Shown: positions 33,501 through 40,245, counted from the stretch's first letter. The stretch is DNA of 64,000 bases from Quercus robur (GCF_932294415.1 NC_065538.1:17273656-17337655); one strand, 5' to 3'. Numbers and translations: made by a program. The notes: a model not told the origin generated them from the letters alone.

Positions 33501-35494
33501 TTGAACAAGGCATGATGCGTTCAATGACCGTGATTCTTTCATGGTTGAGTAAATCAGCGAAGGAGCATCCCAAGGGTAGTGGCAGTGGGCAAAACAGAGG
33601 TGGTTCCAATATCAACAATGGTGTTATGGCAATCTATCAGCATCTAATGACATCAAATGTGTTAGGTTCTAAATATTTAGAAATAAATGTTTAGGCTTTA
33701 ATTTTATGTATGTTGGCAAATTGAGTACAAAAACATGTCTAGTTTAAGATATTTAAGTCTTGGAACAATATTAGACATTGCTCAAGTTGATCCAAGTCAA
33801 GATTCAAGAATAGTCAAGCTACAGAAAGAAGAATTCAGAAATTGCAAGGCTTGACCAATCGAGAGACAGATTCGACTGATCAAAACTCGTTTTCTACAAA
33901 TTTTAAATTAGGCTCGAAAGCCCATGAAATGTTTAGGTTTTGAGTCCAACACTGCTAGATATAAAAAGGAAAACCTTAATTCAAGTTTCAAAAGTCTTAT
34001 GAAGTTTTATGAGTTACTATTGTGAGATCTGTGAGGTTCTGTTACCTTCTAACTCAACAAGCATCTACCGAAAGGAAGATCCAATCACAAGAACTAGTGG
34101 AGATAAGTTGCTGCATACAAGATCAATTGCTGCTGATGATCTAAAGCTTTAAGTAAGATCTCAAAGTCACAAATGGAGGTGTTTGTGTACACCAAATTCA
34201 GATAGAAAAGTCCTTGGATTCGGAGCTGCATCGAGTCAAGTAAGTATGACAAGAGGTAGCATTAGATTTAGGGAAAAATCTATTGTAAAACTTCCATTCT
34301 ATGTAGCAAATTTTTTGCCTTGAGGATTGTCTAGGTTAATTCCTCCCCAAGTTTTTTACCTTGAAACTGGACGGTTTCATTGGTTTTCTCGGGTCATCAT
34401 ATCGCTTGTCTTTTTTACTTTTCTGTACTTAGTGATATGATTGTTTGTATTTAACCTAGATTTAAATAATAAACCTAAGTAACAATTTGGTTAATTAATT
34501 AGGTTAAACAATCTAAGTTTACAGGGGTCTAAACAAACAAACAAAATGTCTTTGGTAATGATGATTGATCTATTCCAAAGAGGATTAGAGCATTGTGGAG
34601 CTTGACCAAAAAAGACAAAGGCAAGAGCACGGAGAAAGATAGGATTGCACTACAATGCCCAACAACACTTTAGAATCAGAGTTATGGTGCTCATACCACG
34701 ATAGATATTATGAAAATCTAAAAAGAGAGAAAGAAATAATATAAAGAGAAGAGAGAGAATGCAATGATTACGTGGTTTGGTCTAACGGCCTACATTCATA
34801 GAAGAAGCTCTTGATATGATAGTTCATCTTTAATATAATCTCAATTCTATGCTATAGGGAATTTTCAGTAGGGTATATATATGGTTTAGAATCTAGGGCC
34901 GAGTAATATAATTGGGCTTCTTGGGCTAATACATATAAAACTAATATCTATAAATTCAACTATATAGAAACACCAACTGCAACTAGATATAATGGAAGTA
35001 ATAACCTGTTGAATTAAATCAAGCTATGGATTTCTTGTCTTGATCCGATTGCCTTGTGTTTTACATACAGATATCAAGCATCTGGAAACTTTGGTAAAAA
35101 AAGTGATGTCTATAGCTTCGGTATTGTTTTGTTTGAACTAATCACTGGTCGACCTGTAATAATGAGAGGACCTGAGAAAAACACTCACATACTTGACTGG
35201 ATTTATCCAATAATTGAAAGTGGGGATATTCAAAGTGTTGTTGATCCAAGGTTACAAGGAAAATTTCACACCAATTCTGCCTGGAAAGCTGTGGAGATTG
35301 CCTTGTCATGCATACCACCAATTGCAAGCCAAAGGCCAGACATCAGTCAAGTATTAGCAGAACTAAAAGAATGTTTGGCTTTGGAGATGACTAATGCAAG
35401 CCTAGCAACTGAGCGTAATATGGCACCTTCAAGCATTCCACTTGAAACATCCTACTTAGAGCTTGAATCAGATATTGCTGCCCTTGCTAGGTAG
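1835..35494 (+). CDS. Malectin-like LRR receptor kinase, copy A (13 exons, one frameshift)
   Basis: Plasma-membrane receptor-like Ser/Thr kinase of LRR-RLK subfamily I (IOS1/MEE39 type, a family with roles in immunity and development; the ligand of this copy is unknown). Exons: 1835-1988, 15059-15607, 19726-20210, 24223-24358, 26061-26132, 26337-26408, 26497-26577, 26910-27067, 30281-30486, 30643-30769, 31450-31512, 31626-31815, 35071-35494. All introns are GT-AG. Predicted order: signal peptide (1-37), malectin-like domain (about 52-396), LRRs (about 430-510), membrane segment (about 535-560), kinase (about 590-870). Exon lengths sum to 2717 nt, one short of 906 codons; the missing base is in an A run near 15534, where the frame changes and TGA appears at 15553. 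Either a recent lesion or a consensus error. A second, defective copy lies at 52468-57598. Confidence 0.85.
2509..2958. mobile_element. Tourist-like MITE in intron 1
   Basis: Inverted ends TTAGAGCATCC at the left and GGGTGCTCTAA at the right bound 450 bp of non-coding DNA. The 3-bp TWA context suggests a PIF/Harbinger-derived MITE. No transposase is present. The internal 'ccaaatatttggcatttggca' stretch can fold on itself. Confidence 0.55.
3266..3447. mobile_element. Short MITE with GAGTAATGCTA ends
   Basis: GAGTAATGCTAC at the left and TAGCATTACTC at the right are inverted repeats bounding 182 bp. A related end (TAGCATTACTC) appears at 12757-12767, on the far side of the copia element, so the copia element may have landed in a second, adjacent copy. 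Confidence 0.5.
3496..4506 (-). repeat. 3' LTR of the copia element
   Basis: 1011 bp; starts TGATAGGCC and ends CCTAACA on the plus strand. It aligns end to end with 11643-12697 apart from scattered substitutions and two short gaps (near 4098 and 4238), so the insertion is not very recent. Confidence 0.92.
4507..4518 (-). promoter_or_regulatory. Polypurine tract
   Basis: Read on the minus strand, AAAAGAGGAGAT lies immediately upstream of the 3' LTR, the position of the plus-strand primer in LTR retrotransposons. It agrees with the orientation shown by the primer-binding site at the other LTR. Confidence 0.75.
5064..6244 (-). pseudogene. Extra ORF of the copia element: 'putative plant transposon protein' family, frameshifted
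   Basis: A protein starting MAPKRKST, then 'IRFHDDDAF', '[10 protein letters not shown]', 'FADTDLP', '[14 protein letters not shown]', '[17 protein letters not shown]' and a long acidic tail (about 230-269 of the second part) rich in Asp/Glu/Ser. I recall this arrangement as the family labelled putative plant transposon protein, common in woody eudicots; its biochemical role is not known to me. The frame changes between 5939 and 5880 (the first part stops at 5939-5941 and the second part continues in another frame), so this copy is broken. Start chosen at 6244, not 6292, because a polypyrimidine tract ending TTAG at 6253 looks like a splice acceptor just upstream. It lies between RNase H and the 3' LTR, same strand as pol. 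Confidence 0.7.
6253..6639 (-). other. Predicted 5' leader intron of the extra ORF
   Basis: On the minus strand, CTTG/GTAAGC at 6639 is a good donor. A tract of T and C ending TTACGTTAG at 6253 is a good acceptor, 8 nt before the ATG at 6244. The 387-bp interval is AT-rich like the introns elsewhere in this window. Inference from splice signals only. Confidence 0.5.
6778..6785 (-). promoter_or_regulatory. TATA-like box upstream of the extra ORF
   Basis: TATTTAAG on the minus strand, followed by a CT-rich leader of about 110 nt up to the predicted donor at 6639. Spacing and composition resemble an ordinary plant pol II promoter inside the element rather than in its LTR. Confidence 0.45.
6796..7075. 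repeat. Cluster of TCGAG/TCGACAG words
   Basis: About ten short inverted or direct words of the type tatcgag, tgtcgag and tcgacag, some palindromic, plus two copies of 'tcgatccaccaggt' 55-60 bp apart. The same words occur in both LTRs (about 4216-4300 and 12384-12490). Function unknown. Confidence 0.55.
8231..8551 (-). pseudogene. Copia RNase H domain
   Basis: Residues '[20 protein letters not shown]', '[14 protein letters not shown]' and '[12 protein letters not shown]' are the RNase H end of a copia polyprotein. It is out of frame with the reverse transcriptase part; the change lies near a run of C at 8548-8554. An in-frame TAG follows the HTDD motif, and the normal continuation ('ADLFTKPLD') is still readable beyond it to about 8155. 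Confidence 0.85.
8532..9623 (-). pseudogene. Copia reverse transcriptase domain
   Basis: Residues 'NDVWTLVP', 'GTKWIF', '[19 protein letters not shown]', '[10 protein letters not shown]', '[12 protein letters not shown]' and the catalytic box 'YVDDIIFGS' define a complete copia reverse transcriptase (RVT_2). It is in the same frame as the integrase segment but separated from it by TAG at 9645-9647. It makes cDNA from element RNA in active relatives; this copy is interrupted. Confidence 0.92.
9645..11051 (-). pseudogene. Copia integrase segment
   Basis: From the N-terminal side: GAG-pre-integrase zinc finger ('HQRIGHAS', '[15 protein letters not shown]'), integrase core with the three catalytic residues visible in 'LDLMGP', 'RSDHGKEF' and 'NGVVERKNR', and the copia C-terminal region '[16 protein letters not shown]'. 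The frame extends upstream past 11051 into the protease remnant; the first Met is not the true start. Confidence 0.92.
11052..11250 (-). pseudogene. Copia protease remnant
   Basis: In the integrase frame, '[14 protein letters not shown]' holds the DSG active-site motif of a retropepsin. A TGA at 11196-11198 follows it directly. Almost nothing recognisable as gag lies between here and the primer-binding site. Confidence 0.75.
11629..11640 (-). promoter_or_regulatory. Primer-binding site (initiator tRNA-Met)
   Basis: TGGTATCAGAGC on the minus strand, two bases inside the right-hand LTR. This is the canonical plant initiator-Met tRNA primer site and fixes the 5' end of the element at the right. 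Confidence 0.9.
11643..12697 (-). repeat. 5' LTR of the copia element
   Basis: 1055 bp, TG...CA ends. Differs from the other LTR by two small insertions: a partial tandem copy of 'cttttgcaacttgtgaact' at about 12248-12268 and extra TCGAG words at about 12405-12430. Confidence 0.92.
13590..13855 (-). mobile_element. LINE fragment (C-terminal part of ORF2)
   Basis: A minus-strand reading frame (13643-13849) contains '[19 protein letters not shown]' and '[11 protein letters not shown]', matching the zone between reverse transcriptase and zf-RVT of plant L1-type LINEs. No ends or poly-A were found, so it is a relic. Confidence 0.6.
15059..15607 (+). CDS. Copy A exon 2: malectin-like domain, first half
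   Basis: Acceptor TCTCAAG/GT. Encodes '[19 protein letters not shown]', 'TVSPDSPG', '[13 protein letters not shown]', '[14 protein letters not shown]', '[10 protein letters not shown]' and '[18 protein letters not shown]', all standard malectin-like positions. After SIYRK the frame must drop to the neighbouring one to read '[14 protein letters not shown]' and reach the donor GTCAG/GTGAGT. Unshifted, it stops at 15553-15555. Binding of carbohydrate or peptide ligand by this domain is inferred from family, not from visible residues. Confidence 0.88.
15608..17090. other. Intron 2, left part: no gene seen
   Basis: AT-rich, with (AT)n tracts at about 15957-15978 and 17041-17090, and MITE-like debris around 16020-16110 ('gttaccaaacaagttttt' and 'ggttaccaaacacac'). 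No coding potential. Confidence 0.5.
17095..17565. repeat. MITE-like element, TTAGATTACAT family, copy 1
   Basis: Shares with 18320-18640 (inverted), 43095-43485 and 43625-44035 the internal phrases 'ttttgataaatctattgtta', 'gttagattacat', 'aaataatgcataaa' and 'agtaaataacatccaattga'. It has no ORF. Ends are not sharp here. Confidence 0.5.
17577..18640. mobile_element. MITE, TTAGATTACAT family, copy 2, split by an hAT element
   Basis: The left tip ('ttggctacaaacttggttgtagt') and the continuation from 18312 belong together: removing 17604-18311 plus one 8-bp repeat restores a member of the family seen complete at 43625-44035, whose tip reads 'tttagctataaaattagttg'. The body (18320-18620) is in inverted orientation to copy 1. 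Confidence 0.6.
17604..18311. mobile_element. Non-autonomous hAT-type element
   Basis: 708 bp flanked by a perfect 8-bp duplication GTTGTAGT (17596-17603 and 18312-18319), the size made by hAT transposases. It begins CAGGAGCCGAGGG and ends CTCCGCCACTG, a decayed inverted repeat of the common plant 'CAGTGGCGGAGCC' terminus. No transposase ORF. Confidence 0.8.
18699..19024 (-). mobile_element. 5'-truncated LINE insertion
   Basis: Flanked by a perfect 20-bp duplication, TCCACAATTTTTTCTTTACT (18679-18698 and 19025-19044). It has a poly-A tail on the minus strand at the left edge. The minus-strand frame reads '[20 protein letters not shown]', the C-terminal RNase H signature of plant L1 LINEs. 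The intact duplication means a comparatively young insertion. Confidence 0.92.
19726..20210 (+). CDS. Copy A exon 3: malectin-like domain, second half
   Basis: Acceptor TTAATTAG/G; the first base completes Arg with the AG of exon 2, giving '[14 protein letters not shown]'. Continues through '[10 protein letters not shown]', '[20 protein letters not shown]' type residues and '[11 protein letters not shown]', ending at GATG/GTATGC. Reads without interruption. Confidence 0.9.
21009..21162 (-). mobile_element. tRNA-derived SINE (Au-like)
   Basis: Perfect 18-bp target duplication GGTTTGAGTGTAACACTT (20991-21008 and 21163-21180). On the minus strand it has an A-box-like 'tgcgatggtcactccac', a B-box-like 'gattcaagtct', the tail 'tagattaggctagagta' and a poly-A end. 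154 bp, the size expected for an Au-type SINE. Confidence 0.88.
21621..21812. mobile_element. MITE, CCGTTTGGAT family, short rearranged copy
   Basis: Left edge GCTCTGTTTGGTTTGC, right edge ATCCAAATGCACACT. Dense TGAACAGTGCA and CACTGTTCATG words in both orientations inside. No ORF. Confidence 0.6.
21839..22296 (+). mobile_element. 5'-truncated LINE with zf-RVT end
   Basis: Frame from 21840 reads '[20 protein letters not shown]' and, after a frameshift near 22030, '[12 protein letters not shown]', the zinc-binding end of LINE ORF2. It ends AATAAAATATTTTATTACTGAT plus poly-A at 22286-22296. Imperfect target duplication GTAAAAAGTGATT / GTACAAAGTGACT at the two sides. Confidence 0.8.
22480..22582 (+). 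mobile_element. Very short tRNA-related SINE
   Basis: 103 bp between two perfect copies of AATGAAGAAGAAGAA (22465-22479, 22583-22597). Contains A-box-like 'gtagctcaactagcac' and a decayed B box. Related to the insertion at 57599-57723. The duplication is partly a simple GAA repeat, which weakens it. Confidence 0.6.
22598..24222. other. Intron 3, right part: no gene seen
   Basis: AT-rich. A stretch at 23010-23120 ('ggatccaccctgggaagt') resembles older retroposon debris but shows no ends. No coding potential on either strand. Confidence 0.45.
24223..24358 (+). CDS. Copy A exon 4: juncture before the LRRs
   Basis: '[20 protein letters not shown]' followed by [16 protein letters not shown] is the conserved linker that opens the LRR region (NWQGDPC, WDGL.C). 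The donor is GT/GTAAGT. It aligns with 52468-52600 of copy B, the first exon that copy B retains. Confidence 0.92.
24629..25931. mobile_element. Non-autonomous TIR element (MULE-like) in intron 4
   Basis: Long imperfect terminal inverted repeats: CGCTTTGATTGTTTCGACG at the left against CGCTTTGTTTGTTTTGATG read inward from the right, continuing into 'TAAAATATTTT' on both sides. The interior is GTGG/GGAG-rich and non-coding. No clean target duplication was found. It contains a LINE insertion at 24794-25083. Confidence 0.65.
24794..25083 (+). mobile_element. LINE 3' end inside the TIR element
   Basis: Perfect 15-bp duplication ACAATCTCACAAAAC (24779-24793 and 25084-25098), an AATAAAG signal at 25008 and a poly-A tail of about 48 nt (25035-25082). 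The roughly 240-bp body has no readable ORF; it is the 3'UTR of a truncated LINE copy. The long pure A tail suggests a young insertion. Confidence 0.85.
26061..26577 (+). CDS. Copy A exons 5-7: leucine-rich repeats
   Basis: Exons 26061-26132 (72 nt), 26337-26408 (72 nt) and 26497-26577 (81 nt), all in the same phase. Each encodes one repeat: '[20 protein letters not shown]', '[20 protein letters not shown]', '[18 protein letters not shown]'. The 72-nt one-exon-per-repeat layout is typical of this subfamily. All splice sites are GT-AG. Confidence 0.92.
26910..27067 (+). CDS. Copy A exon 8: transmembrane segment
   Basis: '[20 protein letters not shown]' is followed by the hydrophobic run [20 protein letters not shown] and then basic 'YKQKRH', giving a type I single-pass membrane anchor with a cytosolic basic stop-transfer. 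The cysteine pair before the membrane is a family feature. Confidence 0.9.
27885..28335 (+). mobile_element. Degraded copia fragment in intron 8
   Basis: Scattered frames read '[10 protein letters not shown]' and '[20 protein letters not shown]', echoing the RT/RNase H junction of copia ('RYVKGT', 'DADWAGD...RKSTSGY'). Copy B has no counterpart here (its intron 8 is 1.2 kb against 3.2 kb), consistent with an insertion. Weak identification. Confidence 0.35.
28490..29604. mobile_element. Non-autonomous TIR element in intron 8
   Basis: Left end GGGATGTAAATGAACC is inverted at the right as CTCATTTACAACCC, with 'tgaacaag' and 'gagctcaagctt' words near both ends. This is the 'gggttgtaaatgagc' type of hAT-related MITE. 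No clear 8-bp duplication and no ORF. Confidence 0.5.
30281..30486 (+). CDS. Copy A exon 9: kinase N-lobe
   Basis: '[20 protein letters not shown]' leads into the glycine loop [11 protein letters not shown] and the ATP-anchoring lysine in VAVKLLS, ending 'KEFQVE' with GAG/GTAATA. Copy B has IGEGGFG at the loop. No lesion visible. Confidence 0.93.
30643..30769 (+). CDS. Copy A exon 10: kinase, helix C to hinge
   Basis: '[20 protein letters not shown]' and '[16 protein letters not shown]' are the HRNLV and hinge motifs of RLK kinases. Acceptor ATATAG, donor CAG/GTATTT. A perfect palindrome begins 13 bp downstream, at 30782. Confidence 0.92.
30782..30857. repeat. Perfect 76-bp palindrome
   Basis: Two 38-nt arms with no spacer, centre AGC/GCT at 30819/30820, each arm complementary at every position. 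The right arm (GCTCTTCATC... to ...ATAGGTTA) has a partial counterpart in copy B at 55622-55655, whereas the left arm has none, so the left arm looks like the newer one. Confidence 0.95.
31450..31815 (+). CDS. Copy A exons 11-12: catalytic and activation loops
   Basis: Exon 31450-31512 ('[15 protein letters not shown]') and exon 31626-31815. The latter holds the catalytic loop HRDLKTSN, the metal-binding DFGLSR, the activation segment '[20 protein letters not shown]'. RD-type kinase with all catalytic residues present. The activation loop reads STCPAGT where copy B reads STRPAGT. Confidence 0.93.
32287..32316. repeat. C homopolymer / polypurine tract
   Basis: A run of more than 20 C interrupted only at its edges, in the polypurine-tract position of the surrounding LTR element (minus strand: GAGGAGG followed by G run). 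The exact length is likely uncertain in any assembly. Confidence 0.7.
32670..32877 (+). mobile_element. tRNA-derived SINE inside the LTR element
   Basis: 208 bp between copies of AAACAAAGTG (32660-32669, 32878-32887). A-box-like 'agcccaatggttgaaggc', B-box-like 'aggtttgattttc', and a 3' end 'gttccccgttattaaaaaaa'. These are standard for plant tRNA-derived SINEs. Confidence 0.75.
33660..34543. mobile_element. Solo LTR with intact target duplication
   Basis: 884 bp beginning TGTTAGG and ending AACA, flanked by perfect AAATG (33655-33659 and 34544-34548). No second LTR or internal domain, so the body was lost by LTR-LTR recombination. Internal 'gaccaatcgagagaca' and 'ttcgactgatc' words are typical of LTRs of this genome. 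Confidence 0.85.
35071..35494 (+). CDS. Copy A exon 13: kinase C-lobe and stop
   Basis: Acceptor ACATACAG. Completes DPEY and runs '[20 protein letters not shown]', 'ELITGRPVI', 'HILDWIYP', '[10 protein letters not shown]', '[19 protein letters not shown]', 'ELKECLALE', ending in TAG at 35492-35494. Conserved kinase subdomains IX-XI are intact. The 3' flank (35515-35700) has several AATAAA-like and ATT-repeat segments that could serve as poly-A signals. Confidence 0.93.
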
Positions 35495-36140
35495 TTGTTA
35501 AACAAAATGTTTGTGGTCAAGTTTTCCTTCCATGCGATATGCTCATATGAGAAATTTCTAGAATTAGATTGGTAGTTCAAGAATTTCTTTTATTCTTGTC
35601 TAATGTTTTGTATCTCTTTCAATTAAGTACGAATGATGTAATACGATGTATTTCTGTTGCTTTGATGGGCATATCGATACAATGATGTAAAATTTTTATT
35701 ATGAATGAGTTTATATTATTATTATTATTATTATTTTTATTGTATATATGCCGTCAACTCCTACTATCACGAGGTCTGTCTCTCTCGCACTTTCTCTTTT
35801 GGTGTTTGACTCGGTTTCTTGTAAAAATTTTTTTTTTTCGTTTTAAATCTAATTCCTGAAATGAGTTATGGTTTATTTATGTATATTGTATTATATATTT
35901 AAGGTGCTCATTAATGGGAGAGCGATAAGTGATTCTGGAAGCGCTGGTCCATGACAACTGTGTTGGCCTACGTTTCGGCCGCTAATTTTCTGTGCTCCTC
36001 CAATCCTTCTGCAGCCAAGCAATTGAGTTGCTCTACTTTATGTTTGATAGAGATGATGACTATGCGAGTAAATTTAGCAATAGAAAAAATAAAAATAAAA
36101 TTTGACACAGACGAGATAAAATTATTTTAAAGGAATAAGG

Positions 36141-36177
<37 letters not shown>

Positions 36178-36519
36178 TTTAAAGGAACAAGTTAAAAACA
36201 CGTCTATACTAAAATTGTAAAAAAACCTTAGATCCATAAATGACAAGATTGATTAATTCTATGCTCGGATTGTTTGTGTTGCTAGATCTCCTTTGTCACC
36301 ATTATTATGTTATTCTACGAATTTTTGCCTCAAAAAAGGGTAGTTACATGTTAGTGGTGGAAGATGACATTTCGGACAAACTTCAATTGACTAGTAAATA
36401 TAATTAATATGGACATCACTTAACCAAAAATTGTACATCTACAAGTTTGTGTTCAACTGTCTTATATTAATCAATTGAGACATTCATGGTTCAAATTGGC
36501 TAACCTCCAACTATTGAAT

Positions 36520-36554
<35 letters not shown>

Positions 36555-36990
36555 CTCATCTCTTATAATTTTTGTTGAATTAAAAAAAATCACTCAACTC
36601 TTATAATTTTTGTTCAATTTAACACTTTAGTCACACATGGATCACAACAGTCAAATTATCTAACTTCATATTTGTTACAAGTACGCTATTACAAAAACCT
36701 AAAAAGGATAAGAGAAAATACTAAAGCTGAACATGGAATATTATTTGTCCATAAAAAAACATAGAAAATTTTGTCCTCCCCCAGGGTGATCCTGAAAAGA
36801 ATGTAAGAGTTACACATTTTTAAACCATTGATTTATATTTGATCTAAAGGTTAAAGACCACTTGTGGCCATGTCAAGATTCTAGTAATTAGTGAATAAGG
36901 CATTAAGCCATTAAACTATCTATAGCTGGATTCTTCTCTCTCTCATAAATTACTTCCTTTATACTACCACCATGAGTAAAGAATAACAAT
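35495..36990. other. Intergenic, no gene seen
   Basis: 3' flank of copy A, then AT-rich DNA with ATT microsatellites (35717-35735 and 36149-36176) and a poly-A tract (36522-36550). No coding frame with a recognisable product. Confidence 0.5.
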
Positions 36991-36997
36991 AAGCACT

Positions 36998-38033
36998 CAC
37001 ATTGATGGTGCTGAAATTGCTAAAAAGCTATTTTAGCACCCCAAAACACAAAAAACATGCTACATTGGTGGTGGTAAAGCTAAAATGTTTAGCAACAATA
37101 AAATGGTATCAATACCAGTTCGTTGTAGCTAAAAGGTTCACTGTAGCTAAAAGGTAAAATTTAAAAAAAAAAAAAATTATTTTTAGTCATTCTCTTTCTC
37201 TCCCTATTTACTAACTCTCTCTCTCTCTCTCTCTTAACAGTGCCACCACCACCACCAAGACCCATGGCCAAAGCTCTCCGCCTCCTCTCTCTCACTTCGT
37301 ATTTCTTCTCTAACTCTCCATTTCTCTCTCATTGTCCTCTCCTCGCTTTCTCTCTCTCACTTCTCTCTACCTCCTCTCTCGTTCATCATGGATTTATGGC
37401 TGGGTTAGACTTGTTATTTTTCAATTTTGGTTGGCTTTGGCTGAATTCAGTTGTTGCAGCAATGGGTGGGCTATGGATGTTTGTGGTAGCGATGGTAGGT
37501 TGTAAGGGTGGTGGGTTGCTCAATTTTGTGGCTGTTTATGATGGTTGTTGAGATGGGTTTGTGGTAATGGTGGTGGTTGTTGTGTTTTTTTTTTTTTTTT
37601 TTTTTTTTATTTTTATTTATTTTATATCAAAGTTATGGTGGGATGGTTGTGATTGTGGTGGTGGTTGGTTGTGGCTAGGTTGGTTCGATAGTTGTGATGT
37701 GGGGGTTGTGGTTTTTTTATTTGGTTTTGGCCTGGGATTTTGATTTGTGGGTGGTAGTGGTGGTGGTGGCAGCTGTGAGTTTGCTAGGTTATGAAGAAAA
37801 ATGTGTGGGTTTGTTCATGGTTGTTCTTTCTTTAGAGAAAGAAATAGAGATGGAGAAAAGAGAGAAAGAGAGAGAGATGGAAGAATAGAGAAAGAACAAG
37901 AAAAAATATTTAAAAGAAATGGTAAGAAAATAGATCATTTGATGTTGGGTGTATTATAAAGTGGGGTGTTAAAATAGATAAAGTAGTTTTTTAGGTTATT
38001 AAAAGCTAAAGCTTTTAGCATTGATGATGCACA
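36998..38033. mobile_element. Possible non-autonomous TIR element with CT/GTGG-rich core
   Basis: Left edge 'cattgatggtgctgaaattg' and 'gctaaaaagctattttagc'; right edge 'gctaaagcttttagcattg' and 'atgatgcac', which are loosely inverted. The core is CT-rich then GTGG-rich. The frames inside (e.g. 37240-37551) are low-complexity by-products, not genes. Confidence 0.4.
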
Positions 38034-40245
38034 AAAAATCATCAATGATCCAATCATCCAAACATGCAATGATAGGAGGGGTACTTAAAGAATGAAGGAT
38101 GAAGAACCTACAGAGAGCACCGATAGGGTGCTGGCCAAAGACCCTCTGAAAGTTAAGTTAGTGACTCAATGATTTCCAATAACTCCAAAAGTATGAGAGA
38201 TAAGAAATTTGGCGTGCCTTGGAGAAGAGGAGGCTTGTTGCTTATATAGTGGTGTAGAGCTAACCAAGCTCCCGTGAATGTAGGCTTATCCCTTATAGGG
38301 AGTGTATGGAGTTAATGTCCAGAGATCTTCAAGTTTGACTTCCAATACTTGGAAGATATGAATATGTAAAAAGATGTGTGCATGTTATTTCCTTATGGAG
38401 ATAGTGGAGTGGAGAACATGCTAGAGTTTGAGAGCCAAGTGTAAAGGACCATTTGTCAGGTCTTGCTCGTTTGTTACCACAGCATGTTGGAAGTGTAGAC
38501 ACTAGGTAGGTTGCATTGCAAATCTTCAAGTATGGTACCGAACAATAGGGGGGGTACATGTCGGCTCCCTGGTTATTTAGTGACTCTCACATATTAGGTG
38601 TCAGGAAGGGTACTTGATGTCATGTGGGTACATGACAACTATCAAGATGGAATGTATTGCATGGTGTCAGGTAAGGGTGTCAATTCAGGTTAGCGTGTCT
38701 TGTTTGTGTTATGTCAAAGTAAGGGTATTTGACTAAATGGCTCAATCTAAACCCAACTCATTTAATAATCATGTCATAACTATTCAACCCTAACTCGACC
38801 TGTTAATGGGGTGGGTTGACACAATCCAACCCACATGACATGATTAATAAATGGGTGGTGTTAGGTTGACATGAATGTGACACAACCCATTTCAACCTAC
38901 TTACTATTAAATATAACATCCATATAGAACTGTATTGTCCTTAGCTTGCAACCAAAACATTAGAAATTGATCCGAAAAGAAATCCTTCTTTCACCATATT
39001 GCGACTTAAAACATTGATATCCTTCTTTCATCCTTTTGAAGCCATATTCAAAATAAGTTTGGATCTTTTTGTATATATTCATAGCACTTTCAAGAAACAC
39101 GTCGACGAATGAGTGCACAAGAATGGTCTTGATGATGATGAAGCCGGCCAACATGTCTCCACACATTCATTTTCATTTTATTCTTCCAAATTGCTTCCAA
39201 GCTTAATATTTGAAACTTGGAAAATATAACAGTGTGATGCGGTATAAGCGCTAAGAATGTTTGAGATGGTCCTATTGAGACACTATCGAACAAGAAAAAA
39301 AACAAACCCAAAAATTGCCTCTTGGCTCTTGCTCTTCACATTCATTTGTAATATCTGAAAAGTGAGCCACAGCCCACAGGCCATGGTGGCATTTTTACCC
39401 AAAAACGTGTTCCCACACATCAATAAGGTTTGGCATGGGGAAGTTCTATTTATATATTTTCTTATTGATCCAACCATCCTTATATATGTATTTTCTTGGT
39501 CTATTTTTCATAATTGACAAATTTAAAGCTGAAGCAAATTGACAGGATGTGGGATGTGGTTAGGGGATGTGACCCATGGTTTTCAAACACAGGCCATTCA
39601 AAGAACCAGCAAAAGGAGAGGTTCAAGGTTTTTAAAGTTAGACTGAAGTTGATCGAGGTCAAATCATGATGATGTCATAATTAATTTAGTAATTAATTAA
39701 AATAAAATAAAGGTAATAATTTGTAAATATTAGCAAAATTGACTAAAATATCTAAAAAATTGAAACAAACTTTCAAATAAATTTTCATGATATTATAAGG
39801 TTAACATAAAATAGTACATTATAAGGTTAATAGAAAAAGGTATAGTATAAATAAGCATGAATAAATATATTATACAATCCTTTAAGTAGAAATTATTTTG
39901 ATTAAATAAAAATCACTTTTAAAATAAAGTCATAAGTAGTAAATTCCTATGCAGAGGTATTATTCTTAAATCACAAGTTAATTTAGCAATGAAAACAAAT
40001 TTAGTAATATTTAATACATTAAGATAGAGGTGATATGGAAGTTCAGAAACTATAAATCATGTAAATCTAATATAAATTTAATAATACCTATTATTAGCTC
40101 ATAAGGAGCTTACCTGGTATGTTGGTCACGGTGTCAGCCATAGTGCTTAACAAGGGAGAGGTCTCAGGTTCAACCTAAGAACATTAAGAATGGACACTTG
40201 TGAAGGCTAAGGATGAATTAATTAAAAGAGATAAAGAAAGTAGAA
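38034..40245. other. Intergenic, unresolved repeats, no gene seen
   Basis: 38690-38930 is rich in 'gggttgacacaa' and 'cacaacccat' words, in the style of a TIR or Helitron repeat, but I could not fix its ends. At 40095-40200 'cataaggagcttacctgg' and 'caggttcaacctaag' look like the two boxes of a tRNA-related SINE without clear flanking duplications. No ORF worth calling. Confidence 0.4.

Larger units (their letters stand above)
32029..34972 (-). mobile_element. Non-autonomous LTR retrotransposon in intron 12
   Basis: Divergent direct repeats at 32029-32290 and 34699-34972 share 'ataatctcaattctatg', 'gggattag/gtttag', 'aattgggc' phrases. Minus orientation: TGGTATGAGCAC (34687-34698) abuts the right LTR as a decayed tRNA-Met primer site, and a purine tract (the C run at 32287-32316 read on the minus strand) abuts the left LTR. 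Flanks TCAAC and CCAAC form a five-base duplication with one change. The equivalent intron of copy B (about 57045-57075) shows the empty site. No gag or pol. It contains a SINE and a solo LTR. Confidence 0.8.

Noticed and set aside
33298-33694. Overlapping frames of 72 and 106 residues
   Set aside because: Lie inside the non-autonomous LTR element and show no gag or pol motif on either strand.
36149-36178. ATT microsatellite and similar (AT)n, (GA)n and (CT)n tracts across the window
   Set aside because: Ordinary plant simple repeats; noted only where they touch another feature.
37240-37888. Three overlapping plus-strand reading frames rich in Leu, Val, Gly and Trp
   Set aside because: They translate CT-rich and GTGG-rich low-complexity DNA of a probable TIR element. 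No domain, no splice structure, no codon character.
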